Below are positions 1-7,224 of a DNA stretch of 38,678 bases, piece by piece (position 1 is the stretch's first letter; every line of letters starts with the position of its first letter). Made by a program: the position numbers and the translations under genes. Source of the stretch: Pseudobacteriovorax antillogorgiicola (GTDB taxonomy: Bacteria; Bdellovibrionota_B; Oligoflexia; Oligoflexales; RGVZ01); contig CAMDHM010000028.1 of NCBI GenBank assembly GCA_945898195.1, positions 1 through 38,678 on the forward strand, read 5' to 3'. The notes beneath the pieces were generated by a model. That model did no database searches and was not told where the DNA came from. It saw nothing but the letters and a program-made list of their open reading frames with translations.

Positions 1-1719
1 GCTGCGTTTTCTGTTGGCGCGTGTAGTGAATCAACGACCCGGATGCGTTCCGGTGACCCGAACTTTCAGTTGCCTAAGGCCCGCTTGGCCGCAGGACCAG
101 TGGAGACTTTTGTATCGTGTGACGAAATCTCAGAACACGTCCGTTCGATTGTTGGCGTCAGAAGTCGAGGCAGCGGGAATCATGGCCATCCCAGTGCAGC
201 CCGTAAGGCTCCTGCAGCAGATATGTCTACCAGCAGTTCCTCCGAGATCCTTGGTAACCGTCAGGAGGCAGGGGTCGCCGAAGCTGACTTAATTGCTGTT
301 GGAGAGAAGCAGATCGTTGTCGCAAGGGAAAATAAACTGACGTTCCTGCGTCGGTCTGATTTGAGCAAGGTCGGAGAACTTCATCAAAAAACAGGGCAGC
401 AGATTGCGGGAATTTATATTGATGGAGGTCGCCTGGTAGTCGTCGTCAACCAATCCGTGATGAATGGCTACATGTCTCAGAGCGGATCAAGCGTCAGTAT
501 TTTTGAGCTCGCCGACAATGCGAAGCCGTCCTTGATTGTCGAAAAACATTTCAAACATCCGATCAGCCAGTCCCGTGTCACTCATGGCCACCTCATCGCC
601 GTGTTCAACGTAGCCCTTGCGGGAGACGAAAAACCTGAAGGCACGCAAATTGCTGGAATCGAATGCGGTATGATTGGCAAGCCCCAGGTCAATCCAAATG
701 ACTTAAGTTTGACGAAGGTCCTCTCAACGGACGTTCATGCCACGGAAAAGCCAGCCAGCGTTATTGGAGCATTCGCGGCAGGTCGGATGATTTATATGAA
801 CGAAGAGAACCTTTACGTGACGGAGGCGATTTATAATGACGTCACTGGCATTCACAAAATCCATTTCGATTCCGGTTCCGGCACGCTCCAGTTGAGCGCC
901 AGCGGAAAAGCACCTGGAAAGCTTCAAGACGCCTTTGCGATGCGGGAAGTCAAGCTCGCCGGTTCCAGTTATCTTGTTCTTGCGACCAATTCGGAGTTCA
1001 AGCCCCAGGTTGATCTCACCATGGGTGGATGGAGCGATCGGCCTGTGATCGGAGCTTCCGTTCAACGCCTGGGAGGGCGCGCCAACAACCTTTTTATAAT
1101 CAAGCAAGACGGAACGAAGCTCGTCGAAACTGGCAGCATCACTGGAATCGCGCCTGGAGAAGACATCAAGGCGGTACGCTATGTCGATGAAATGGCCTAT
1201 ATTGTGACGTTCCGTCATATAGACCCACTGTTCGCCATCAGTATGACGGATCCGGCGGCACCAAAAGTTCTTGGTGAATTGAAAGTTCCAGGCTTTTCAG
1301 AATATCTGCACCCAGTCGCAGAGGGGCGGTTGCTCGGTGTAGGAATCGAACAGAATATGATGGGTGGCGGCAGAACTGAAGAAGTTAAAGTATCATTGTT
1401 CGATACCTCAAAATCCGACGAACTAAAGGAAGTATCAACCGTCAAAAAGCAAGGAAGCTCAGAAGCCAATCAGGACTACAAAGCCTTCATGTATGATCCA
1501 GAAACAAAAATCGCATTTGTTCCTGTTGATGGCGGCGCGATGATCCTTGATGTGGCATCAGACAAAGTCACCGAGATTGGGTTTATTACACAATTGGGAT
1601 TCATCCGGCGCGCCTTCAAGTTCGATGGGCTTCTCTTCACAGTATCCACGGATCAAATTGTGGCGCGTGACTTGAAAAATCCCGGAACGGTAATCAAAAA
1701 ATCGAGCGCAAATTTCTGA
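1..1719 (+). CDS. Beta-propeller lipoprotein, 5' truncated by window edge
   Basis: The reading frame is open from base 1, so the true start lies outside the window. The first visible residues contain a lipobox (V-G-A-C, Cys at visible residue 8) after a hydrophobic stretch, so the product is probably exported and lipid-anchored. An internal ATG at 43 would discard this lipobox and is unlikely to be the start. Around visible residues 89-100 is the motif EAGVAEADLIAV, resembling the 'EGVDEADIVKT' signature at the start of the secreted C-terminal beta-propeller family (PF09826/COG4880). The rest has repeated beta-strand-rich blade-like segments. Function of the family is unclear; no catalytic residues are evident. 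It ends just before a bidirectional terminator shared with the convergent coiled-coil gene. Family assignment is from motif memory only. Confidence 0.72.
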   Translation, partial: AAFSVGACSESTTRMRSGDPNFQLPKARLAAGPVETFVSCDEISEHVRSIVGVRSRGSGNHGHPSAARKAPAADMSTSSSSEILGNRQEAGVAEADLIAVGEKQIVVARENKLTFLRRSDLSKVGELHQKTGQQIAGIYIDGGRLVVVVNQSVMNGYMSQSGSSVSIFELADNAKPSLIVEKHFKHPISQSRVTHGHLIAVFNVALAGDEKPEGTQIAGIECGMIGKPQVNPNDLSLTKVLSTDVHATEKPASVIGAFAAGRMIYMNEENLYVTEAIYNDVTGIHKIHFDSGSGTLQLSASGKAPGKLQDAFAMREVKLAGSSYLVLATNSEFKPQVDLTMGGWSDRPVIGASVQRLGGRANNLFIIKQDGTKLVETGSITGIAPGEDIKAVRYVDEMAYIVTFRHIDPLFAISMTDPAAPKVLGELKVPGFSEYLHPVAEGRLLGVGIEQNMMGGGRTEEVKVSLFDTSKSDELKEVSTVKKQGSSEANQDYKAFMYDPETKIAFVPVDGGAMILDVASDKVTEIGFITQLGFIRRAFKFDGLLFTVSTDQIVARDLKNPGTVIKKSSANF

Positions 1720-1810
1720 CCTGGCGAATCTGACCGGGCAGGGCTGAACTAGGGGCGTATCACGAGGGTGGAACTAATTTAATAATTCACCAGTATTTCA
1801 GAATTACGAT

Positions 1811-1839
1811 AAAACCCATGCCCCTATGGCATGGGTTTT
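1811..1839. terminator. Bidirectional intrinsic terminator
   Basis: A perfect 12-bp inverted repeat (AAAACCCATGCC / GGCATGGGTTTT) surrounds a 5-nt loop. It has A-tracts and T-tracts at its ends, so it can work in both directions. It lies between two convergent genes, the beta-propeller gene ending at 1719 and the coiled-coil gene ending at 1844. Confidence 0.85.
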
Positions 1840-1843
1840 CTGT

Positions 1844-2512
1844 TCAAGTTTCAGATTCATCCGGAGTCTTTTTTGGTCGGCCGCGTGCTGGCATGATATG
1901 GATTTTACGGTTTTGGATGTGGTTGGCCAGCGCAATTTTGGTGATCTGCAGTCCTTGAGTTTGTTCGATCATGGATTCATCCAGGTGATCCACGTTTTCC
2001 ATCTTTTTGAGGTAGCTGCTCAACACGTCAAGGATGTGCTGAAGTTTCGTTTCATTGTCTTCAAATAAGACCCCCAGGCGGCGGACCTCTGTCTCGAGGG
2101 CGGCGACGCGATTCTCGAGGGCCATTACCCGTTGCGTTAAATCATCGATCTTTTGTTCGATTCTTGTGATCCGCTTGTCAGTAATGACCATCCATTGTTC
2201 GATCACATCGAGCCGACTTTCGATAACAGCGAGGCGGTTGTCGATCACAGCGAGGCGGTTGTCGATGGCTGCGACGCGATTCTCGAGGGCACTGACTCGC
2301 TGTTCGAGGGCAGTCATCCGCTCCTCGAGGGCGGTCATTCGCTGCTCGAGGGCGGTCATCCGCTGCTCGAGGGCATCGAAACGTAAATCGTGCTCCTCAA
2401 GCTTTGTAAAAATTTTCGTAAGCATCGCCATGATTTGAGGCAGTTGATCGTTTTGCTGCATTTGATTGCTCCCGCTGGTGGTTTCGTCCGACGGGTTATC
2501 GAAATAGTGCAT
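1844..2512 (-). CDS. Heptad-repeat coiled-coil protein with AT-hook-like C-terminus
   Basis: The 222-residue product is dominated by a long alpha-helical coiled coil, about residues 35-170. Residues 47-145 are near-perfect heptads of the type ALEQRMT / ALENRVA / VIDNRLA. No signal peptide or membrane segment is seen, so it is probably cytoplasmic. The extreme C-terminus (residues 208-215, PARGRPKK) contains the GRP core flanked by basic residues that characterises AT-hook minor-groove binders. An acidic tail follows. Together these suggest an oligomerising, possibly DNA-associated protein, but the coiled coil alone gives no function. A GCAGGA Shine-Dalgarno-like sequence precedes the ATG at a slightly long spacing. 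The gene has its own upstream palindrome and shares a terminator with the convergent gene. Confidence 0.75.
   Translation of the reverse strand: MHYFDNPSDETTSGSNQMQQNDQLPQIMAMLTKIFTKLEEHDLRFDALEQRMTALEQRMTALEERMTALEQRVSALENRVAAIDNRLAVIDNRLAVIESRLDVIEQWMVITDKRITRIEQKIDDLTQRVMALENRVAALETEVRRLGVLFEDNETKLQHILDVLSSYLKKMENVDHLDESMIEQTQGLQITKIALANHIQNRKIHIMPARGRPKKTPDESET
2095..2385 (-). repeat. 21-bp tandem repeats encoding the heptads
   Basis: Within the coiled-coil gene, 21-bp units (7 codons) recur as imperfect tandem copies. Examples are the units containing CTCGAGGGCGGTCAT near 2320-2375, and two adjacent nearly identical units around the text GATCACAGCGAGGCGGTT near 2224-2265. The nucleotide-level similarity suggests recent unit duplication, not only amino-acid constraint. 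Confidence 0.75.
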
Positions 2513-2746
2513 TGGTGCTCATCCTGCAAGATCCTGACATTAAAAGGAATTGTGTGACATCAGATGTCATTGGGCGACATCATCGCGTGGATTAGATTAT
2601 TCGCGAAAATGAAAATGGAATGATTCGCGATTGCTGTGGGTTGAGGGCCTTATCCACAAAGAATTAATTTTGAGCAGGGGAGCAGGAGGATGAAAGGATC
2701 CTTCGCTCACGCTCAGGATGACGAAGTGCGTGCGGGATGACGGTGT
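2513..2746. other. Intergenic region with DnaA-box-like and repeat-like elements
   Basis: No gene is supported here. The stretch contains the 2555-2569 palindrome, two TTCGCGA-type motifs near 2599-2632, a consensus DnaA box TTATCCACA at 2650-2658, and the sequence CCTTCGCTCACGCTCAGGAT within 2694-2738. The last is followed by two GGATGACG motifs and resembles a dispersed intergenic repeat. A single DnaA box is not evidence of an origin. Confidence 0.5.
2555..2569. promoter_or_regulatory. Perfect palindrome upstream of coiled-coil gene
   Basis: TGACATC-A-GATGTCA is a 15-bp perfect hyphenated palindrome about 40 bp upstream of the minus-strand ATG at 2512. A related half-site (GCGACATCATCGC) follows at 2575-2587. 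It has the size and position of a dimeric regulator operator. The regulator is unknown and no clear -35/-10 pair was identified. Confidence 0.4.
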
Positions 2747-3229
2747 TTAGAGCTGCTGGACGAGTTCGACGAGCAGGCCGCCAGTGGACTCGGGATGGAT
2801 GAAGGCGATGCGTGTGTTGTGGGATCCAGGTCGCGGGGTGGAGTCGATCATTTGGATGCCGTTGGCTTGCATGCAGGCCAGGGCCGCGTCCAGGTTGTCG
2901 ACTTGCAAGGCGACGTGATGGATGCCCGAGCCTTTTTTGGCCAGAAACTTTGCGATCGGTCCGGGTTTTGGACCGTCGGATCCGATTTCGTTCTCCAGAA
3001 TTTCCAACATCGGACGGCCGGTGGGAATTTTCGCGCTGGTCGCCGTGGCCGAATCGATCATGACGGTATTGGTCATCTGTTCCTTGACGAGTTCTTCGCC
3101 CAAAAAACCAAGGCCCAGAACATTCGTGAAGAACGTCCGGGCCTTTGAAGGATCTTTGGGTGCCAATCCGAGGTGGTTGATTCCGACGATCCGGAACGAA
3201 CGCGTTTTGCTTTCGTTTGATCCGGTCAT
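2747..3229 (-). CDS. mce: Methylmalonyl-CoA epimerase (VOC superfamily)
   Basis: This enzyme interconverts (S)- and (R)-methylmalonyl-CoA in propionate/branched-chain degradation and the mutase pathway; it is a cytosolic metalloenzyme. The 160-residue product has the two-module VOC fold signatures of the family: INHLGLA near the N-terminus (metal-binding His), MLEILE (second ligand position), GIHHVALQVD (third, His), and HPESTGGLLVELVQ at the C-terminus (Glu ligand). All four ligand positions seem present. ATG at 3229 is used; a GTG at 3238 would add three residues. It starts 11 nt after the stop of the upstream small gene, so the two are probably co-transcribed. No mutase subunit is visible nearby. 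Confidence 0.9.
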   Translation of the reverse strand: MTGSNESKTRSFRIVGINHLGLAPKDPSKARTFFTNVLGLGFLGEELVKEQMTNTVMIDSATATSAKIPTGRPMLEILENEIGSDGPKPGPIAKFLAKKGSGIHHVALQVDNLDAALACMQANGIQMIDSTPRPGSHNTRIAFIHPESTGGLLVELVQQL

Positions 3230-3240
3230 GGAATCCACGA

Positions 3241-3681
3241 TTAGGCTACAGGAATGCTTGCAGAATCAAGGGCTGTCTTGAGCTCTTTTTTCTGGTTTGG
3301 CTTCAAGTGCTTGCTCTCATGAAGGTCGGCCAGCGCCTCGCGGGCGTTGGAGGTGATGTTGGAATACTCATGGTTTTCAAGTTCGTTGAACTTGCGCATC
3401 AGCTTCCCGAACACAACGTCACGGTCGATGTCAGCACCAGTGGACCACTTGCCTTTACGCATTGCGTTTGTGGCGAGTGCAACAATACGGCTGAAGCGGG
3501 CGCCGTCAGTCCCAGAACGACGGGATTTGCCCGTGCGCCCTTTGGCTTTAAGGCGGGCAAGGAGCTCTTCGTAAGTGAAGGCAAAGTTGGACTCCACTTC
3601 TTTCATGCCGAGTGGAGTTTCCTGGACCGAAGTCCATACGATATTAAGCGTGTCACCTGGACGAAGCTGAACCGATGCCAT
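3241..3681 (-). CDS. Conserved-looking small cytoplasmic protein of unknown function
   Basis: I do not recognise this 146-residue protein. It has no signal peptide or membrane segment. A basic stretch (LKAKGRTGKSRRSG) in the middle and a lysine-rich C-terminal segment (HLKPNQKKELKTAL) make it plausible that it contacts nucleic acid, but nothing specific is seen. ATG at 3681 was chosen because AGGAGG lies 4 nt upstream; a GTG at 3702 would place that Shine-Dalgarno inside the gene. It is followed at 11 nt by the epimerase gene. Its 5' untranslated region includes a 6-bp hairpin (3725-3743). Confidence 0.75.
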   Translation of the reverse strand: MASVQLRPGDTLNIVWTSVQETPLGMKEVESNFAFTYEELLARLKAKGRTGKSRRSGTDGARFSRIVALATNAMRKGKWSTGADIDRDVVFGKLMRKFNELENHEYSNITSNAREALADLHESKHLKPNQKKELKTALDSASIPVA

Positions 3682-3724
3682 GATGCCTCCTAAAAACTTC
3701 ACCGTCGCCGCCGGCTTTTTTGCC

Positions 3725-3743
3725 CTCAGTTTTGACCACTGAG
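3725..3743 (-). other. Hairpin in the 5' leader of the small unknown gene
   Basis: CTCAGT / ACTGAG form a perfect 6-bp stem with a 7-nt loop, about 45 nt upstream of the ATG at 3681. A short GGC-A6-GCC element follows on the minus strand. A tentative promoter is ATTTTA at 3764-3769 (minus-strand TAAAAT) with TTGCAG at 3785-3790, but the 15-bp spacing is short. Function is unknown. Confidence 0.3.
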
Positions 3744-4035
3744 ATGGATAGCGACGAATAACTATTTTATGCTTTCTAGCGATTCTGCAAGTCAGGATGG
3801 GAATATTAAATACAACTTACTTTGTCAACCTTCGATAAGGAAAAATTTATTAGTTTCACGAATCAATTGAGGAATCGATGGTGAAGCCCTAGGGCTGTTG
3901 TGATTATCTATATCATGTTGTAATCTTTCTTATATTTAACTTTATAGCTGTGAAATTAGGGGTTTGAGGTCATAGTTTTGCCCTCCTGGGCATGAAGTCA
4001 CTTCAGTAGGGCAGGGTTTTGCCGATGGGCCGTCT
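3744..4035. other. AT-rich intergenic region with palindromes
   Basis: No gene is supported in this divergent AT-rich interval between the small unknown gene and the lipoprotein gene. It contains the perfect 12-bp palindrome AGCCCTAGGGCT (3885-3896). It also contains a nested structure at 3980-4012: GCCCT...AGGGC arms enclosing TGAAGT-C-ACTTCA (3993-4005). AT-rich blocks near 3900-3955 could hold the promoter of the downstream lipoprotein, but no convincing -35/-10 pair was found. Confidence 0.5.
3980..4012. promoter_or_regulatory. Nested inverted repeat upstream of lipoprotein gene
   Basis: Outer arms GCCCT (3980-3984) and AGGGC (4008-4012) enclose a perfect 13-nt palindrome, TGAAGT-C-ACTTCA. 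It sits 24-56 nt before the ATG at 4036. It could be an operator or a 5'-leader hairpin. The GCCCT/AGGGC half-sites recur in the palindrome at 3885-3896. Confidence 0.35.
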
Positions 4036-4980
4036 ATGAAAAAAGAACTTTTCATAATTTTTGGGATCTTGCTGCCGGTAACCTCCGGTTGCACCACCGT
4101 TCAAAACTCCAAATCCCGGATTTCATTAGGGCGGGTTTCGGGGGGGGCGCATCGGGGCGACGTCCAACCGCCGAAGGCCTTGGCCTCTGCGGCCTCGGCA
4201 GGAACTCCATTAGGCACGCCAGTGGCGTCGTCCTTGCCAGTTGTGTCCGATAAGCCCTCAAGACCCGCCTCCGAGGTCGTGCCGTCTGCTGAACCATGCC
4301 AGCCCCTTAACCTGAAGGCGAGTGGCGGAGGCGGTGTGAATGCCACCCCGCCAGTCACAAGTCCTTCCAATGCCTATGTCGTGACCAAATTTTTCCGTCC
4401 ATGTATGACCCGCAATGAGGCTCCCGGTATCGTTCGCAATTCGGCTTGGCTCGCAATGGGATTTCCGTGCAGTGGCGGCGAAGGACGGGTGGACTGGAAA
4501 GGGTCCAATTATCAGCGCCCAAAGCTTGTGGAATTGATCCTTGCGAATGATTGTCCGATGGGTCCGCCGGATCAGCAGGCGCTCAAGTTGTTGGCCAATC
4601 GGGAACTGGGTATTCCAATCGAGGCAACGGTGGGTGCATATACGCCGTTTATGGTCCAATTTTGGGAAATTCCATCCCTTCGTGAATCAGATGTTGGATA
4701 TTCAATTGCTTTGCGGGACACGGAAGGCTTGACCACGACCTGGGGCAAAATGATCAAAGGTGAGGCTTTGAGGATCGTTTTGATCGGTCGCGAAAATGCC
4801 TGGACTCAAACGGATCAACTTTACATGGTGGAAGCTGATATTTTGATTACCGCTAAAAATCGCTTTCGGCTAAAACCAGCAACCGTCAAAGTTATGACGG
4901 CCAAAGATATTGAAGAGGCTCGCACCCGTTGTGAGGCTTTGCGTCCTGCTCGTAATTGCACGGGCGTTTTCCAACTCTGA
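4036..4980 (+). CDS. Putative lipoprotein of unknown function
   Basis: The 314-residue product begins with MKK, a hydrophobic core and the lipobox VTSGC (Cys 19), so it is a predicted envelope lipoprotein. Residues about 40-120 are a Pro/Ser/Ala-rich, probably disordered linker. The C-terminal about 190 residues look globular, with several cysteines. I do not recognise the family. A run of eight G (4140-4147) lies in the early coding region and could be prone to slippage. No strong Shine-Dalgarno is seen before the ATG. An intrinsic terminator follows the stop. Confidence 0.72.
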   Translation: MKKELFIIFGILLPVTSGCTTVQNSKSRISLGRVSGGAHRGDVQPPKALASAASAGTPLGTPVASSLPVVSDKPSRPASEVVPSAEPCQPLNLKASGGGGVNATPPVTSPSNAYVVTKFFRPCMTRNEAPGIVRNSAWLAMGFPCSGGEGRVDWKGSNYQRPKLVELILANDCPMGPPDQQALKLLANRELGIPIEATVGAYTPFMVQFWEIPSLRESDVGYSIALRDTEGLTTTWGKMIKGEALRIVLIGRENAWTQTDQLYMVEADILITAKNRFRLKPATVKVMTAKDIEEARTRCEALRPARNCTGVFQL

Positions 4981-4995
4981 AGAAATCTCGTTAAG

Positions 4996-5021
4996 CCCGG
5001 CAAAATTTTACCGGGATTTTT
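4996..5021 (+). terminator. Intrinsic terminator after the lipoprotein gene
   Basis: A CCCGG...CCGGG stem with an AT-rich centre (CAAAATTTTA) is followed by ATTTTTCT. It begins 15 nt after the stop codon at 4980. Confidence 0.75.
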
Positions 5022-5066
5022 CTGCCCATTTTTTGTCTCTGCAACGGTGGTTAGCATGGAAATATC

Positions 5067-5465
5067 ATGACTAGCACAATCCGTAATTTAATTATTGTTG
5101 TCGGTGTGGCTATTGCCACTACAGCTTGCGCCTACGCGGCGTTCATGCGCGCAGGGCCCATAAGCGCCTCAGTATTCGAAATTCGTGCCATTGATCAGCA
5201 GGGACATCCTGTCGCTGGCGCAGAAGTCTGGTTGGAAACTCAGCAGGTTGGCGTGACCGATAGCTTCGGGATCTGGCGACGCAACTTGAAATTGCCGGAA
5301 GGTTCCGAAGCGAAATTCAACTTCCGTAAAAAATTGATCGGAAAAAATGTCGATGGAACGGTGCGGGAATATTCCGCCGTTAAATCATTTCAGGTTGGCA
5401 AGTCGGGACAGGTTCGCGCAGAAAATCACCGGGGCAGCGTGAAGCTGGTGCCTGTTCGCCTTTGA
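5067..5465 (+). CDS. Small exported protein with carboxypeptidase-regulatory-like fold
   Basis: This 132-residue protein has an N-terminal hydrophobic segment (about residues 6-25) that may be a signal peptide or anchor. There is a Cys (residue 21, TTAC) but not a good lipobox. The rest (about residues 38-110) resembles the regulatory-like / PEGA-type beta-sandwich: IDQQGHPVAGAEVWLET then 'GVTDSFGIWRRNLKLPEG'. Such domains are common in surface proteins and give no enzymatic role. It is followed at 13 nt by serA, so co-transcription is likely though a functional link is not apparent. Confidence 0.65.
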   Translation: MTSTIRNLIIVVGVAIATTACAYAAFMRAGPISASVFEIRAIDQQGHPVAGAEVWLETQQVGVTDSFGIWRRNLKLPEGSEAKFNFRKKLIGKNVDGTVREYSAVKSFQVGKSGQVRAENHRGSVKLVPVRL

Positions 5466-5478
5466 GAGGGGTTACGTT

Positions 5479-7080
5479 ATGAAAACAAATATCCTCATTA
5501 CGGGCGCGTTGCACGAACATGCCCTGTCGGCTTTCAAAACCAAACGCACCGGCCGCGAGCAGATCATTCGCTATCACCCGGATTGTTCGCGCAGTGAGCT
5601 GCTCACATTAGTCAAGGATGCGCAGGTGCTCGTAACACGAAGCGAAACCGATGTTGATCGCGAAGTGATCGACGCCGGGCCTGATTTGCGGGTGATTGCT
5701 CGTGCGGCCGTTGGTGTCGGAAATATCGACATTTCGTATGCGACGGAAAAAGGGATTTTAGTTATCAATTGTCCGGGCAAGAATACAAACTCGGCAGCAG
5801 AACTGACGATCGGTCTTTTGTTGGCCATGTTGCGCAATATCCCCCAAGCTCATCAAAGTTTGAAACAAGGTGCGTGGGATCGCCACCGTTTCTCAGGACA
5901 TGAAGCCCGCTGCCTGAGGATTGGCATCGTTGGACTCGGCAATGTCGGTCATCGCGTTGCGAAATTTGCCCACGGATTTGACATGGATGTGTTTGCCTAC
6001 GATCCTTACATCGCCCCCCATGTTTTCGAACGCCACGGCGCAAAACCCAGTAAAAGCCTTCGCGAACTTGCTGAAAGTGTCGACATTCTTACCGTGCACG
6101 TTCCGCTCAATCAAGAAACACGGGGCATGGTTAATGGCGAGATTTTAGATCTGATGCCAAGAGGCAGTCGTGTTTTGAATGTCGCGCGGGGCGGCGTCAT
6201 TGGCGAGATGGATCTGCTGAAACGCCTTGAATCGGGGCAGATTTCCGGCGCCGGTATCGACACATGGGACAAGGAGCCAAAGCCAATGCCAGCGCTGCTC
6301 CAACACTCCAATGTTTGGTGCACGCCGCATATTGGCGCCTCCACGGAGGAGGCTCAGTTGGCCATCGGCGAGACGATTGTTGAACAAGTTTTCAAAGCGA
6401 TTGAAGGCGGTGTGGTCGATTATCCCGTGAACCTGCCAGAAGTGGGTGTCATTGATAATCCGTTATTACGCAGTTATGCGCTTTTGGCGGAAAAAATTGG
6501 CGCTTTGATGGGGCAAATGTTGGACTTCAATCCGTCGCGGGTGGAACTCGGATACCGCGGAGACCTTGCCAAGCTCGATCACAGTTTGATTCGCCTTAGT
6601 TGGATGAAGGGATATACGGCGCAAGTGGTTGATGATTATGTGTCATTCGTGAACGTGAATAGTCACATTGAAAAACTGGGTTTGAGTATCGGGGAAGTCG
6701 AAGACTCTGATTCGGCAAGTTATAAGTCTGCGCTGCGGGTAATGCTGACTGGTGCTGGTGGCAAGACTCTCACGGTGGGAGGCATTGTTTTTGACGAAAC
6801 CTACCTGAGAATTTCAGCGGTCAATGATTTCATGTTTGAGATTGATCCGAGTGGAACCCTGATTTTGGTAGAGAATCATGACAAGCCCGGAGTGATTGGT
6901 GACGTCGGGCATTATTTGGCATCCAAGGGGATCAACATCGATAGTTTTGAACTGAGCCGAAATCGTAAGGGCGGTAAGGCGATGGCCTTGGTTAAGGTCG
7001 ATGCGGAGCGCGGCGCGATCGACATCAAGTCAATGTCGGCCCTGCCGAACATCGTCAATGTTCGGGTTGCAAGTTTGTAG
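5479..7080 (+). CDS. serA: D-3-phosphoglycerate dehydrogenase (long, ACT-containing)
   Basis: It catalyses the first step of serine synthesis, NAD-dependent oxidation of 3-phosphoglycerate to 3-phosphohydroxypyruvate. The 533-residue length fits the long class with an intervening ASB domain plus ACT domain. Visible motifs are the dinucleotide-binding GLGNVG (152-157) with Asp 175 downstream (YDPY), catalytic Arg 237 (NVARGG), Glu 266 (DKEP) and His 284 (CTPHIGAS). The ASB-like region spans about 330-455 and the ACT domain about 465-533 (LVENHDKPGVIGDVG), the expected site for serine feedback. GAGAGGGG precedes the ATG at good spacing. It converges on tRNA-Gly. Confidence 0.95.
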   Translation: MKTNILITGALHEHALSAFKTKRTGREQIIRYHPDCSRSELLTLVKDAQVLVTRSETDVDREVIDAGPDLRVIARAAVGVGNIDISYATEKGILVINCPGKNTNSAAELTIGLLLAMLRNIPQAHQSLKQGAWDRHRFSGHEARCLRIGIVGLGNVGHRVAKFAHGFDMDVFAYDPYIAPHVFERHGAKPSKSLRELAESVDILTVHVPLNQETRGMVNGEILDLMPRGSRVLNVARGGVIGEMDLLKRLESGQISGAGIDTWDKEPKPMPALLQHSNVWCTPHIGASTEEAQLAIGETIVEQVFKAIEGGVVDYPVNLPEVGVIDNPLLRSYALLAEKIGALMGQMLDFNPSRVELGYRGDLAKLDHSLIRLSWMKGYTAQVVDDYVSFVNVNSHIEKLGLSIGEVEDSDSASYKSALRVMLTGAGGKTLTVGGIVFDETYLRISAVNDFMFEIDPSGTLILVENHDKPGVIGDVGHYLASKGINIDSFELSRNRKGGKAMALVKVDAERGAIDIKSMSALPNIVNVRVASL

Positions 7081-7100
7081 GTTTTTCTGGAAGAAAAAAG

Positions 7101-7177
7101 TGGAGCGGGAAAAGGGACTCGAACCCTCGACCTTCGCGATGGCAACGCGACGCTCTAGCCAACTGAGCTACTCCCGC
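7101..7177 (-). tRNA. tRNA-Gly (anticodon GCC)
   Basis: On the minus strand the acceptor arms GCGGGAG / TTCCCGC pair, with a final G-U. The D arm is GCTC...GAGC and the anticodon stem is TCGCG/CGCGA around loop TTGCCAT, giving anticodon GCC. The T loop is TTCGAGT. The 3' CCA is encoded. Discriminator base is U. A T-run follows the 3' end. Length is 77 nt including CCA. Confidence 0.97.
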
Positions 7178-7194
7178 GGTCGAATGCGGGACGG

Positions 7195-7224
7195 ACTATC
7201 AAATGAAACCCACTCAGGTGTCAA
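7195..7224 (-). promoter_or_regulatory. Promoter of tRNA-Gly
   Basis: On the minus strand, a perfect -35 TTGACA (7219-7224) and a -10 GATAGT (7195-7200) are separated by 18 bp. A GC-rich segment follows to the tRNA 5' end, as is typical of stable-RNA promoters. It overlaps the possible start codon at 7203 of the opposing gene. Confidence 0.65.

Noticed and set aside
14-292. 92-codon frame at the left edge
   Set aside because: It overlaps the beta-propeller frame, which has a lipobox and family motif; this one has neither.
724-1218. 164-codon minus-strand frame within the beta-propeller gene
   Set aside because: Shadow of the plus-strand frame; no recognisable motif and no ribosome-binding site.
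2095-2385. CRISPR-like array suggested by regularly spaced repeats
   Set aside because: The 21-bp unit is contiguous, without unique spacers, and is read as coding heptads.
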